Shown here: piece after piece, positions 28,540 to 37,061 of the stretch
Numbering within the stretch: the stretch's first letter is position 1
How the letters are laid out: each line of letters begins with the position of its first letter
From: an uncultured Bryobacterales bacterium
GTDB lineage: Bacteria; Acidobacteriota; Terriglobia; Bryobacterales; UBA6623
Assembly: GCA_958295955.1 (NCBI GenBank)
Contig: OY282420.1
Span: 462,236-526,235, forward strand
Direction of reading: 5' to 3'
DNA: 64,000 nt
Notes under the pieces: model-generated
Told to the model about the DNA's origin: nothing
Seen by the model: the letters and a program-made list of their open reading frames with translations, nothing else
The model's database searches: none
Made by a program: the position numbers and the translations under genes

Positions 28540-28725
28540 GGCTCTGACGATGTCGTCCGCCGAGCTTCTCTGCTCCGCCGACCAGAGCGGATTGCCGACG
28601 ACGACCTCGATGTGCAGCTTCCGCCGGGGCGCTTCACGCGCTCGCTGTCGGTCGGCAGCCGGTCTGAGGAAGCCGCTCCTGTCCGCGCGGATGCGGTCGA
28701 GCGTTTCTTGAGAACCGTTGCGCAA
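28540..28725 (-). pseudogene. Possible remnant of a type ISP-like methyltransferase
   Basis: The 361-bp gap between 28426 and 28786 has no convincing complete gene. One minus-strand frame contains IEVVVGNPLWSAEQRSSADD (28552-28611). This resembles the NPPW/Y catalytic motif and its GQKSANDD-like tail in large restriction-modification helicase-methylases. In those enzymes the motif reads GNPPW; here the second Pro is Leu. Only about 20 residues match, so this is either a decayed scrap or chance. Confidence 0.35.
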
Positions 28726-28786
28726 ACGTTAACCTCGCAAGGCGTTGTCAAAACCGGAAACGTTGTCGGGGAATGTCCTCCGGTCA

Positions 28787-29254
28787 TCAATAGAAGGCGA
28801 TCCAGCGCCCCGAGAAGCCGACCGCGAACCAGAGGCCCATCGAGACCACCGCGGTCAGCGCGCCGCGCAGCCGATTCTCCTCGCCGGCGGTCACCTTGCG
28901 GCGGACGGTGAAGGAGAAAGTCGCAGCCACAACCAGAAATCCCATCTTCCACCAGAAGGGCGGACTGTAATAGCACTTGACCGTCTCGGAGAGAAACAGC
29001 GGGATGCCCGTGACGATCATGCCCGCCAGGGCGCCGACCGTCCAGGGATGGGCGTGCCGCGCCAAGTCAGCCACCGGCTCGCCGCGCAAGCCGAGCCCCA
29101 GCAGGCGCAGATCGACGACCAGCAGCGACCCGCCCAGCAGCGCCAGGGCCAGCAAGTGGACGCACTCGATCACCGGGAACAGCCACAGCGACTCGCGGAC
29201 GGCCATAGCGGGCGGGGTCGTTTCCAGCCACTCGAATAAGGGATAGAGGTCCAT
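28787..29254 (-). CDS. DUF6644-type membrane protein, paralogue 1
   Basis: A 155-aa protein with four hydrophobic helices. FEWLETTPPAMAVRESLWLFPVIECVHLLALALLGG followed by VVDLRLLGLGLR is the characteristic start, shared with the gene at 31102-31599. Function unknown; the helices contain His residues (VECVHLL, ARHAHP) that could bind heme. The ATG at 29254 (MDLYPLF) is preferred over 29275 because it aligns with the paralogue. Some 1.8 kb holding a toxin-like module lies between the two copies. Confidence 0.72.
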   Translation of the reverse strand: MDLYPLFEWLETTPPAMAVRESLWLFPVIECVHLLALALLGGSLLVVDLRLLGLGLRGEPVADLARHAHPWTVGALAGMIVTGIPLFLSETVKCYYSPPFWWKMGFLVVAATFSFTVRRKVTAGEENRLRGALTAVVSMGLWFAVGFSGRWIAFY

Positions 29255-29365
29255 CGCCGCTTGCCTCAGCGCCAAACCAGTATCGCATAGGTCGCCGGCA
29301 AGAATTGCGACGGAGACATCCCGGCGTTTTCGGACGCTTCCGGGAATTCGGGTTATCTTGGGAGT

Positions 29366-29566
29366 GTGCCCAATATCGACAAATCTATTCGCGAAGCCGG
29401 CGTTTCATCCGCTGCCGATACGCTCGGCGATCCCGACGAAGGATTGGCGCTGCGCGACAATTTTGCCGCAGACCTGCGGCGATCTCTCGCAGAGGTCGAA
29501 GCCGGCGGGAAAACGATAAGTTTGTCGGAGGCCGCAGCAAGACTTGAGCTTTCCGCGCAATCTTAG
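29366..29566 (+). CDS. Small antitoxin-like protein
   Basis: A 66-aa ORF from GTG 29366. The part DNFAADLRRSLAEVEAGGKTISLSEAAARLEL looks like the tails of small antitoxins: an amphipathic helix, a Gly turn, then a short helix. No start-codon spacing or ribosome-binding site strongly supports it. It converges with the PIN gene, with 27 bases between the stops, so it is not in the same operon. Could be a stand-alone antitoxin remnant or a chance ORF. Confidence 0.45.
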   Translation: MPNIDKSIREAGVSSAADTLGDPDEGLALRDNFAADLRRSLAEVEAGGKTISLSEAAARLELSAQS

Positions 29567-29593
29567 CAACAGTCCGCGGCGAAAGTCACTTTG

Positions 29594-30055
29594 CTATGCG
29601 GGTTGGATATAGATGAAATCAAGCCACACGCCATTCAAATGAACAAAACCCTTGTCCGTTGACAACAACACAGCGCTATATGCGTGGGCCGTAGCTGCGA
29701 TCCAAAGATCGTTTTGACTCATGGAGACGGCCGGTTTCGGTGGAGGCGCGCCGCAGGGATCATCCACGGGGTTCCCATGCGTCCAAGCGTAGATGCGGGC
29801 ATAAGCATTTAGAACCTTTTCCCGATTTATATCGAGTTTCGGAAGCCCGCGTAGAATGCTGTCGAGCCTGACACGCTTCTTTTCGCCCCAACCGTTCTTT
29901 TCTGCAAGAGCAAGAATTTCTCCATGACAGATCACGGAAGTGAAGGCGGCTGCTTCTCGATCGTTCAGGTTCAGTTGCTCGAAAGCTTGGCGCGCCCATG
30001 ACGCTTCTCGAGTGAGTCCAAGCAGTAGGCCGGTATCCAGAAGGAAAAATTTCAT
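29594..30055 (-). CDS. PIN-domain toxin-like protein (VapC type)
   Basis: A 153-aa protein with the PIN fold active-site pattern: LLDTGLLLGL at the N terminus (Asp7), CHGEILAL with a Glu near residue 46, and SQNDLWIAATAHAY with an Asp near 117, then STDKGF. VapC toxins use these acidic residues to cut tRNA or rRNA. The gene starts 10 bases after the stop of the 311-aa gene upstream, in the order expected for antitoxin then toxin, but no short VapB-like protein precedes it. The fold call is good; the toxin role is an inference. Confidence 0.82.
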   Translation of the reverse strand: MKFFLLDTGLLLGLTREASWARQAFEQLNLNDREAAAFTSVICHGEILALAEKNGWGEKKRVRLDSILRGLPKLDINREKVLNAYARIYAWTHGNPVDDPCGAPPPKPAVSMSQNDLWIAATAHAYSAVLLSTDKGFVHLNGVWLDFIYIQPA

Positions 30056-30065
30056 CCGCGGCCTG

Positions 30066-31001
30066 CTAATCGAGTTGGCCCAGGAGTTCCTCTATCGGCT
30101 CATCCCCCGGCCAAGCGCCCCAAAGTTCCATGAAACCGGCGGACCCGGCATATTTTTCGCGAGCCGGCGTCAAACGCTGCAACCCTGGGGCCTCCGCCGC
30201 CGGCATTGCTTGGAAAACGCTGTCTCCTTCCTCGTTGCTGCCGATTCGGCGGGCTTCGATCAATCGAGGTTGTCCGTTGACCTTGAAATACACCATGCCT
30301 TCAACTATGGTTTGCCTGCCCCATAGAAAACGCAAGTCCTCTACGTCTAATTTTGTGGGATCCAATCTGCCAAGAAGTTGCGAATCAGCACCTACTAAAA
30401 GGCGAAAACGACCGCTTCCATGTTTGATCTCGTCGAGTCGGCCGCTTACGATGAAAGCCCTTGGAGATGGGATGTTGTTAAGTCGCTCTTTGACCCGGTC
30501 GCAGATTCTCTCGTCCAACGTAAACCGATTATGCCCGTCATCTTGAGAGATCAATTCATAATGCCCGCCGGCGCCTCCGGCGGCGTTCCAAAATTTGAGG
30601 ATTGCTTCGAGAACCGAACTATCGAAATAGTCGCCTGCAGGATCGTCGGTCTGAGTCTCCTTGATCGCTCGGGCAGCTAGATCGAGCGATGTGTCATCCA
30701 GACTTGGTTGCTCGTTCCAAAAACCCTGTTGGGCGAATTTTTCGTACGCGGTCTCACGAAGCCGGGGGGCATCTATAGCCAGTACGGTCGAGCCTGATTC
30801 CAGCCCGGTTACCGTGAAATCTACTGTTTCCTCGAGCCATCCGGGTTTCTTTCCCTTCTCGCCGCCTTTACCGGTGACGAGCAGGCGAGTGCTCCGCTCA
30901 GCCGTCTTAATAAGAGCGTCCAGAACATCCCGGAGACTGGTTGCCTTGATCTGCCCTGTGCTTTCGCGAAGGCCTCTGATTCGAAGCTGATAGCGTTGCA
31001 T
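30066..31001 (-). CDS. Uncharacterised protein upstream of PIN toxin, candidate antitoxin
   Basis: A 311-aa protein with no domain I can name. The N-terminal third (YQLRIRGLRESTGQIKATSLRDVLDALIKTAERSTRLL) looks structured, with a following beta region VDFTVTGLESGSTVLAIDAP; the middle and end are mixed alpha/beta and charged. I chose ATG 31001; TTG 31109 would lengthen it by 36 residues of low quality. The tight 10-base gap to the PIN gene suggests a unit. If it is the antitoxin it is far larger than the usual 70-90 residues. An alternative is that it supplies a target or regulatory function. Confidence 0.7.
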   Translation of the reverse strand: MQRYQLRIRGLRESTGQIKATSLRDVLDALIKTAERSTRLLVTGKGGEKGKKPGWLEETVDFTVTGLESGSTVLAIDAPRLRETAYEKFAQQGFWNEQPSLDDTSLDLAARAIKETQTDDPAGDYFDSSVLEAILKFWNAAGGAGGHYELISQDDGHNRFTLDERICDRVKERLNNIPSPRAFIVSGRLDEIKHGSGRFRLLVGADSQLLGRLDPTKLDVEDLRFLWGRQTIVEGMVYFKVNGQPRLIEARRIGSNEEGDSVFQAMPAAEAPGLQRLTPAREKYAGSAGFMELWGAWPGDEPIEELLGQLD

Positions 31002-31101
31002 GTTGATGGCGGCTTGCCCTCGACTTTCCGATTGCCGTCGCAGCGTTCCTTGAACAGCCTCATTGTAAAGCGCAGCCAAACAACCCTGAGAGGCCGTAGC
31101 G

Positions 31102-31599
31102 CTAATCAAACCAGTTGTACGCCTGCATGCGGCCGCAGATCACCACCACGGACCACAGGATCAGCGAGGCCGCGCCGGCGATCTTGGCCCGGCGAGGCGG
31201 CGCGGGGGCGTTATCCCAAGCGAGCACCCGGCGGTAAATCGTGCGGTGAAAGATCAGGGCGTTGAGGCCGGCGAGGGCGATCCCGACGACTTTGATGCGA
31301 AAGAATATGTTGTGGTAGGCGCGGAGCGGAGTCGAATAGAACAGCAGAGCCCCGCTGACGACCATCAGGGCAAAGCCGGCGAACGCCCACGGCAGGAGCC
31401 TCCCCGCCGTTTGCGAGACGGGCACGCTGCGCAGCCCCAGGCCCAACAAGCGCAGGTCAAGCATGGCGATCATGCCCAGGAAAAGGCACAGCGACAGGAC
31501 ATGGGTGGACTCCACCAGCGGGTAAAACAGGATAGACTCGCGGATGCCCACGCTGCCGCCGGTGTTTTCAAGCCATTCGAGGAATTTTACGGGAGACAT
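31102..31599 (-). CDS. DUF6644-type membrane protein, paralogue 2
   Basis: A 165-aa protein with four membrane helices and the same start pattern as the gene at 28787: FLEWLENTGGSVGIRESILFYPLVESTHVLSLCLF then MLDLRLLGLGLRSVP. The shared framework and orientation mark the two as paralogues that probably were once adjacent. Function unknown. The ORF extends upstream but the ATG at 31599 starts the homologous part. Confidence 0.75.
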   Translation of the reverse strand: MSPVKFLEWLENTGGSVGIRESILFYPLVESTHVLSLCLFLGMIAMLDLRLLGLGLRSVPVSQTAGRLLPWAFAGFALMVVSGALLFYSTPLRAYHNIFFRIKVVGIALAGLNALIFHRTIYRRVLAWDNAPAPPRRAKIAGAASLILWSVVVICGRMQAYNWFD

Positions 31600-31696
31600 C
31601 GGCCGGCCCTGCCTGCGGGCATAAAAAGACTCTAGCAAAAGACGAGTCCGTTGCCGGCTTCCCGCCGGCGCGGAATTTGCTACGATTCTCGCAGGC

Positions 31697-32146
31697 ATGG
31701 TTTCAGCGTTTCCAAAAGCGGCTCGAGCCGCCGCGGCGGGCTTTGCGGCGGCCGCCCTGCTCTTCGCGGCGGCCCAAACGGAGGAACCCGCTCCCCGGTC
31801 CGCCGTCCCCAAGCCCGTGGGCGATGTCACCGAGATCATGAAAGCGATGACGGTCCCGGCGTCGAACGCCATCTGGAGCGTCGGGCGCAATCCGCCGGCG
31901 GACGCAAAGACTTGGGAAGCCCTGAGAAACAACGCCGTGCTGCTCGGGGAGTCCGGCAATCTGTTGTTGATCGGCGGCCGCGCCAAGGACGACGAAATCT
32001 GGCGCGAAACGTCGCTCACGATGGTCGAGGCCGGAGCCCTCGCGCTGAAGGCGGCGAAAGCCGAGAATCCGGACGGAGTCAACGACGCGGGCAACCTGAT
32101 GGTCGACGCCTGCGAGACGTGCCACGAACGCCATTGGCGGCGGTGA
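31697..32146 (+). CDS. Exported c-type cytochrome with C-terminal heme site
   Basis: A 149-aa protein with a signal peptide (ending near LLFAAAQTEE) and a single CETCH heme-binding motif six residues from the C terminus, preceded by helices. The C-terminal position of CxxCH is the class II (cytochrome c') arrangement. It would be periplasmic. The following gene starts nine bases later and may encode its partner or merely share a promoter. Confidence 0.8.
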   Translation: MVSAFPKAARAAAAGFAAAALLFAAAQTEEPAPRSAVPKPVGDVTEIMKAMTVPASNAIWSVGRNPPADAKTWEALRNNAVLLGESGNLLLIGGRAKDDEIWRETSLTMVEAGALALKAAKAENPDGVNDAGNLMVDACETCHERHWRR

Positions 32147-32154
32147 ATCGAACC

Positions 32155-33141
32155 ATGACGCAATTCCTTGCCAAAGCATTGCTCGCCGCAACGGTCTGGG
32201 CCGTTCCGGCGGCCTCCCAGCCCTCTGCGCCCGAGAGCGGGCAATGGACCGTCGGGCGCACGCCGTGGGGCGACCCCGACCTGCAGGGCATGTGGACCAA
32301 CGAGACGATCACGCCCTTCGAGCGGCCGCCGCAATACAAGGGCAAAGCCTTCCTGACCGCGGCCGAGGCGGCCAAAATCGAGCAGGACATCGCCAAACGG
32401 CGGGCCGCCGGCGACGGCAAGTCCTCCCCCGGCAACGTGGGCAGCTACAACCAGATCTGGATGGATTCGGGCGACAAGTTCCTCGCGACGCGCCAGACCT
32501 CGTTAGTTGTCGAGCCTGCCGACGGCATCGTGCCCACCAGAGATTCCGCCGTCGCCAAGCGCGATTACAACAAAGCGCATGAAGGCGACCATTACAAGCA
32601 CATGAGCGTGTGGGACCGCTGCATCACCCGCGGCGTGCCGGGCTCGATGTTTCCGGCCGGCTACAACAACGCCTACCGCATCGTGCAGATTCCGGGCTAC
32701 GTGGCGATCTTCTACGAAATGATCCACGACATCCGCATGATTCCGCTCGACGGCCGGCCGCACGTCTCCGAGAACATCCGCCTGTGGATGGGCGACTCGC
32801 GCGGCCGCTGGGAAGGCGATACTCTGGTAGTGGACGTCACCAACTTCACCGACAAGGGCTGGATCGCCAACAATGGGGCGTCGCGGCGCATCAAAGGCAT
32901 TCCGCAAAGCGAGAAGCTGCACGTGGTCGAGCGTTTCACGCGGACGAACGAAGACACCATCCGCTACGAGGTAACGATCGAAGACCCCGAAATGTACACC
33001 GCGCCGTGGAAAGTCTCGATGCCTCTGAGCCGCGACCCCGAGTACCGGATTTACGAGTACGCCTGCCACGAGGGGAACACCGCCGTGGAGTTGATCCTGG
33101 GCGGCGCCAGGGCCGAGGAAGCCGCGGGCGCGGGACAGTGA
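32155..33141 (+). CDS. Exported protein of a soil-bacterial family, function unknown
   Basis: A 328-aa protein with a signal peptide (QFLAKALLAATVWAVPAAS) and the motif RTPWGDPDLQGMWTNE, which recurs in large paralogue families of Acidobacteria and related soil bacteria. Further landmarks are VWDRCITRGVPGSMFPAGYNN, RLWMGDSRGRWEGDTLVVDVTNF and YEYACHEGN. No enzymatic role is established. It follows the cytochrome gene closely. ATG 32155 is chosen because it begins the signal peptide. Confidence 0.8.
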   Translation: MTQFLAKALLAATVWAVPAASQPSAPESGQWTVGRTPWGDPDLQGMWTNETITPFERPPQYKGKAFLTAAEAAKIEQDIAKRRAAGDGKSSPGNVGSYNQIWMDSGDKFLATRQTSLVVEPADGIVPTRDSAVAKRDYNKAHEGDHYKHMSVWDRCITRGVPGSMFPAGYNNAYRIVQIPGYVAIFYEMIHDIRMIPLDGRPHVSENIRLWMGDSRGRWEGDTLVVDVTNFTDKGWIANNGASRRIKGIPQSEKLHVVERFTRTNEDTIRYEVTIEDPEMYTAPWKVSMPLSRDPEYRIYEYACHEGNTAVELILGGARAEEAAGAGQ

Positions 33142-33160
33142 ATTTAGGGGATAATGGATA

Positions 33161-33559
33161 TTGGATAGCAAAACCGCCAAGGGTCTCGACCGCTGCGGAA
33201 TCGCCGTTTCGACGGTTTGCGCGGTCCATTGCGCGGCGGCGCCCTTGGCCTTCGGCGGCCTGCTTGCCGCGCCGCTCGGCCGGCTGCAAGGCGAGACGGC
33301 GGAAGCCGTTCTTTTGACCCTCTCGGCGCTGATCGGGTTCGGCAGCTTGACCTGGGCCTACCGCGCCCACCACCGCCGGCGCCGTTGCCTGGCGGTGTTT
33401 GCCGCGGGGTTTTTGCTGCTGCTCGCTGCCGACCCGGTTTTCCGCGGCGGCAGCCTCGGCGCCGCTTCCGCCGCTTGCGGCGCGTTGTGCATCGCCGTCG
33501 CCCACCTGCTGAACCTCAAGCTCTGCCGCACCTGCCCGAACTGCCGCCGCGGCGGCTAG
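33161..33559 (+). CDS. MerC-like membrane protein
   Basis: A 132-aa integral membrane protein starting with TTG (GGGGATAA upstream). DRCGIAVSTVCAVHCAAAPL is the MerC signature with its paired cysteines in the first helix, and a second Cys pair (CRTCPNC) lies at the C terminus. MerC proteins carry mercuric ions across the inner membrane; no merA, merR or merP is here, so metal resistance is not certain. Four helices are visible. Confidence 0.75.
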   Translation: MDSKTAKGLDRCGIAVSTVCAVHCAAAPLAFGGLLAAPLGRLQGETAEAVLLTLSALIGFGSLTWAYRAHHRRRRCLAVFAAGFLLLLAADPVFRGGSLGAASAACGALCIAVAHLLNLKLCRTCPNCRRGG

Positions 33560-33565
33560 CTCTCG

Positions 33566-34618
33566 ATGGCGGCGACCGACTTTCTCGCGCAGCCCAAGGC
33601 TGAGTTGCACGTTCACCTGCGCGGAGCGATCCCCCCTGAGTTCCTGGGGGCGCTGCTCCGCAAATATCCTCCGCAGGAAGCGCTGGCAAACGCCCCGGGG
33701 CGCCACCGCCGTCTCTTCGCGGGACAAGCGAACATCCGCGCCGCGCTCGCCGGCCACTACGAGGAAAATGCCTTTTTCCGCTACGATTCCTTCGACGGAT
33801 TCCTGGCGACCTATCTCTTCACGAGCTATTTCGTAAGGAGCATCGAAGACTTCCGGGGGTTGATCGCCGCCGTCCGCCGGCAGTTCTGCCGCGAAAACAT
33901 CGTTTACGCCGAGGTCACCGTCTCCGTAATCGAGTATGTCAACCAGGGCATTCCGCTCGAGGCGCTGCTCGAAGCGTTGTCGGAAGAACCCGAAACGCCG
34001 CCGCGAGTGCGCTGGATCGTCGATCTTGTGCGCAACATCGGACCGGAAGCGGCGGAAAGCCTGCTCGACCGCATCCTCGAGCGCCGGCCGCGCAACTTGG
34101 CGGCGGTTACGCTCGGCGGCGCGGAGCATCTCTTTCCGCCCGCTCCCTTCGAGCGCGTCTTCGCCAAAGCCCGCGGCGCCGGCTTGAGGCTCACGGTCCA
34201 CGCCGGAGAAGCGCTGGGGCCGGAAAGCGTTTGGGACGCCCTGCGCATCCTGAAAGTCGACCGCATCGGCCACGGCGTGCGGGCGGTCGAAGACCCTGCG
34301 CTGGTCGCGCACCTTGCCGCGCAGCGGATTCCGCTCGAAGTCTGCCCCACGAGCAACATCCGCACGGGCATCTACCGCTCATACGGCGAACACCCCGCGC
34401 GCAGGCTTTTCGAGGCCGGCGTGCCGCTTACCGTCAGCACCGACGACCCGACGTTTTTCCGCGTGACGCTTTCTCGGGAACTATCCGCCCTGACGGCGCT
34501 CGGCTTCTCGCCGGACGAGATCGAGGGTATTGCCGCCAACGGTTTCCGCTTTGCGTTCGCCCCGCCGCCGGCTACTCCGCAGTGCGGAAAGGCGACGCCG
34601 GCAATCCGGCCTTGTTGA
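33566..34618 (+). CDS. Adenosine deaminase-family protein
   Basis: A 350-aa amidohydrolase-superfamily enzyme. HVHLRGA (residues 16-22) is the first metal-binding motif, HAGEALG the catalytic His/Glu region, IGHGVRA and VCPTSNIRTG follow, and STDDPTFF holds the last Asp. The position after HxHL is usually Asp or Glu in adenosine deaminases and contacts the sugar; here it is Arg, so the substrate may be another purine base or nucleoside. Its 3' end overlaps the convergent sialate esterase by 47 bases. Confidence 0.83.
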   Translation: MAATDFLAQPKAELHVHLRGAIPPEFLGALLRKYPPQEALANAPGRHRRLFAGQANIRAALAGHYEENAFFRYDSFDGFLATYLFTSYFVRSIEDFRGLIAAVRRQFCRENIVYAEVTVSVIEYVNQGIPLEALLEALSEEPETPPRVRWIVDLVRNIGPEAAESLLDRILERRPRNLAAVTLGGAEHLFPPAPFERVFAKARGAGLRLTVHAGEALGPESVWDALRILKVDRIGHGVRAVEDPALVAHLAAQRIPLEVCPTSNIRTGIYRSYGEHPARRLFEAGVPLTVSTDDPTFFRVTLSRELSALTALGFSPDEIEGIAANGFRFAFAPPPATPQCGKATPAIRPC

Positions 34619-36077
34619 ACAGATTGCCGTCGGGCGCGGCCGCCCAGGCGTAACGTGCCTTCAGCGGAGCATCGACCGCGGCGCTCGACAGCAGAACGTT
34701 CACGCCGACGATGCGCGCCTCAGCCGCAACGTATTTGCCTTCGGCGCCCGCCAACTCGAAGCCGCGCAACTCGCCGCCGCGCGCCGACAAGCCGCCGCCC
34801 AAGTGATCGAACCACAACCTGAGCGTGCGGCCCTCGCGCGTGGCCTGCCTGAAAACGGGGCCGGAAAAGGCGAGACCGCTCTCCCCGTAAACTTTTGCGC
34901 GCGCCGCGAGCGCAAGGCGGCGACCGACATCCTGCTTATTGCGCGGGTGAATGTCGTTCGGGTTGCCGATATCCGTGGTCACCGACATGGCGGTGTTGAC
35001 CAGATCGAGCGCCATCGCCTGCGCTTCGCGGACTTCGGGCCAAGCGCTCTGTTCCGAGACGCGCCCGTAATTGGCGAGTTGCACGAACAGGAAGGGGAAA
35101 GGCCCCAGCCCCCACTCCCGCCGCCAGTCGAGAATCATCGACTTGAAAAGGCGCCGATAGAGCTTCCCGTGGCCGCTGTTGGCGTTGCTCTCTCCCTGAT
35201 ACCAGATCGCCCCGCGAATCGCATACGGCGTGAGCGGCGCGATCATCGCATTGAATAGGCCCGCCGGCGCGTGAGGATGCCCCGGCCCGCGGGGGGCGCG
35301 TGGTTTTCGCGGCGCCCGGCCGCCGGCCGCCTCGGCTTTGGCCGCGGCCGTCTCCCAGCGCTTCAGGGCCTTCTCGTAAGCCTTCGTTTTTCGCGGATGC
35401 TCCGCCAGCACCTGCGCCCAATCTTGCTGGAATCGCGACAACGACGGGTCGGCAGCGAGCGCCTCGGCCGTCATCCAGGCTTCGGCCGGGGTGCCGCCCC
35501 AAGCCGACTGGATAACTCCGAACGGAACGCCCAATTTTTGGTGCAAATGCCGGGCGAAGAAGTAACCGACGGCGGAAAACTCCGGCGCGGTCTGGGGAGA
35601 AACCGCCAGCCATTCGCCCTCGACATCGTCCCGCCGCTCGTCCGCGGTGGCGAGCTTCACCTTGAAATAGCGGATTTCCGGGAACTTCGCCGCCGCAATC
35701 TCCTGCTCGGCATCGTTCGACCGTTGCAGGGGCCAAACCATGTTCGATTGCCCCGACGCCGCCCAAACTTCACCGCTGTAAACGTCGCGCAGTACGATCG
35801 TGTTCGAACCGCGTACCGTCATCTCGAACGGACCGCCCGCCGCCACCGGCTTGAGATAGACTTCCCAGCGCCCCGCGCCGTCGGCGGCCGCCGAAGCTTC
35901 CTGTCCGCGAAAGGCGACCGAGACTTCTTCGCCCGGGTCCGCCCAGCCCCAAACGCGAACCGGCAACTCCCGCTGAATCACCATCCGATCGCTCAGCAGA
36001 GCGGGCAGCCTGACCGCCGCCGTCGAAAAGCCGGCGAGCGGAAACAGAGAGAAAACGAGCAGCGCGAGCTTTTTCAT
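34572..36077 (-). CDS. Sialate O-acetylesterase-like exported hydrolase
   Basis: A 501-aa SGNH-type carbohydrate esterase with a signal peptide (KKLALLVFSLFPLAGFSTA). ASGQSNMVWP gives the nucleophile Ser, GGTPAEAW the oxyanion Gly, IWYQGESNA the third block, and NDIHPRN the Asp/His pair. It should remove acetyl groups from sialic acid or another sugar. ATG 36077 begins the signal peptide. A lysine/proline-rich insert (KPRAPRGPGHPHAP) lies mid-chain. Confidence 0.88.
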   Translation of the reverse strand: MKKLALLVFSLFPLAGFSTAAVRLPALLSDRMVIQRELPVRVWGWADPGEEVSVAFRGQEASAAADGAGRWEVYLKPVAAGGPFEMTVRGSNTIVLRDVYSGEVWAASGQSNMVWPLQRSNDAEQEIAAAKFPEIRYFKVKLATADERRDDVEGEWLAVSPQTAPEFSAVGYFFARHLHQKLGVPFGVIQSAWGGTPAEAWMTAEALAADPSLSRFQQDWAQVLAEHPRKTKAYEKALKRWETAAAKAEAAGGRAPRKPRAPRGPGHPHAPAGLFNAMIAPLTPYAIRGAIWYQGESNANSGHGKLYRRLFKSMILDWRREWGLGPFPFLFVQLANYGRVSEQSAWPEVREAQAMALDLVNTAMSVTTDIGNPNDIHPRNKQDVGRRLALAARAKVYGESGLAFSGPVFRQATREGRTLRLWFDHLGGGLSARGGELRGFELAGAEGKYVAAEARIVGVNVLLSSAAVDAPLKARYAWAAAPDGNLFNKAGLPASPFRTAE

Positions 36078-36129
36078 AACGCTGTCATTGTCCCATATTC
36101 GAACGGCGCGGGAGCGGCCGGTCCGCGGC

Positions 36130-36909
36130 TCAAAGCGCCGTCCAGCCGCCGTCGATGGTTTGCACCGAGCCGTGTACGAACTCGGCCTCGCGCGAGCAAA
36201 GATAAAGCGCCATGTGCGCGATTTCCTCGGGCCTGCCGAGCCGCCCCACGGGTTGGCGCGCATTCAACTGCTCGCGCATCTCGGCTTTTTCGTGCTTGTG
36301 GTATTTCTCCAGATAAGCCTCGACGAAGGGCGTATCGACCGTGCCCGGACAGATGCAGTTCACGCGCAGCCTTCCGGCGTAATCGGCCGCCAGGGAGCGC
36401 GTCATCATCACCACCGCGCCTTTCGAGGCGCAATATGCAAAGCGCCGCTTGACGCCGACCAGACCGGCAACGGAGCCGATGTTGACGATCGAGCCGCAAG
36501 CGGAGCGCAGCAGCAGCGGCAGCGCGGCCTGCGTCGTCAGGAAAACGCCGTCCACGTTGACGCGCATCAACTCCCGCCACTCGTCGAACGCGCATTCCTC
36601 AAGCGAGCCGACATGCCCGACGCCGGCATTGTTCACCAGAATGTCCAGCTTGTCCAACGCGGAGAACGCCGCCTGCACCGATGCGGGGTCGGTCACGTCG
36701 ATCTTCACCGCGCAGGCCCCTCCGCCGACTGCTGCGCTCAGCTCCTGCGCCGCCCGTTCGTTCCGGTCGGCAACCAGCACCCGCGCCCCGGCAGCGGCGA
36801 ACACGCGCGCCGTCTGCTCGCCGATCCCGCTCGCCCCGCCCGTCACCAGCGCCGTAAGCCCGTCCAGGCGGAAGGGAGCGTCGCATGCGGAAGGAACTTT
36901 GGCCGACAT
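36130..36909 (-). CDS. Short-chain dehydrogenase/reductase
   Basis: A 259-aa NAD(P)-dependent oxidoreductase. TGGASGIG (residues 23-30) is the nucleotide loop, NNAG (93-96) the structural motif, and Ser146, Tyr159 and Lys163 the catalytic set (NIGS, YCASK). Asp48 after the second strand favours NAD over NADP. C-terminal EFVHGSVQTIDGGWTAL is typical of 3-oxoacyl-ACP-reductase-like members. Substrate unknown. Divergent from the rimP operon. Confidence 0.9.
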   Translation of the reverse strand: MSAKVPSACDAPFRLDGLTALVTGGASGIGEQTARVFAAAGARVLVADRNERAAQELSAAVGGGACAVKIDVTDPASVQAAFSALDKLDILVNNAGVGHVGSLEECAFDEWRELMRVNVDGVFLTTQAALPLLLRSACGSIVNIGSVAGLVGVKRRFAYCASKGAVVMMTRSLAADYAGRLRVNCICPGTVDTPFVEAYLEKYHKHEKAEMREQLNARQPVGRLGRPEEIAHMALYLCSREAEFVHGSVQTIDGGWTAL

Positions 36910-36999
36910 CGGAACAGTCGATTATATCCCGCGGCCATTCCCGACCCGCCGCGGCAGCCCCCGCGAGCTCGCCCTGCGCTGCTTGGCCGAGACCGCCTC

Positions 37000-37028
37000 T
37001 TGCCGAAAACGCCGCGCAGCGCTAAAAT
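37000..37028 (+). promoter_or_regulatory. Promoter of the rimP-nusA-infB operon
   Basis: TTGCCG (37000-37005) and TAAAAT (37023-37028) are 17 bases apart. Transcription would start near 37035, before the leader hairpin. The same TTGCCG-N17-TAAA(A/G)T pattern precedes the DUF1592 gene at 56051-56079. Confidence 0.65.
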
Positions 37029-37061
37029 AGTCGATGGTCACCGATTTCGGCCGTTCGAAGG

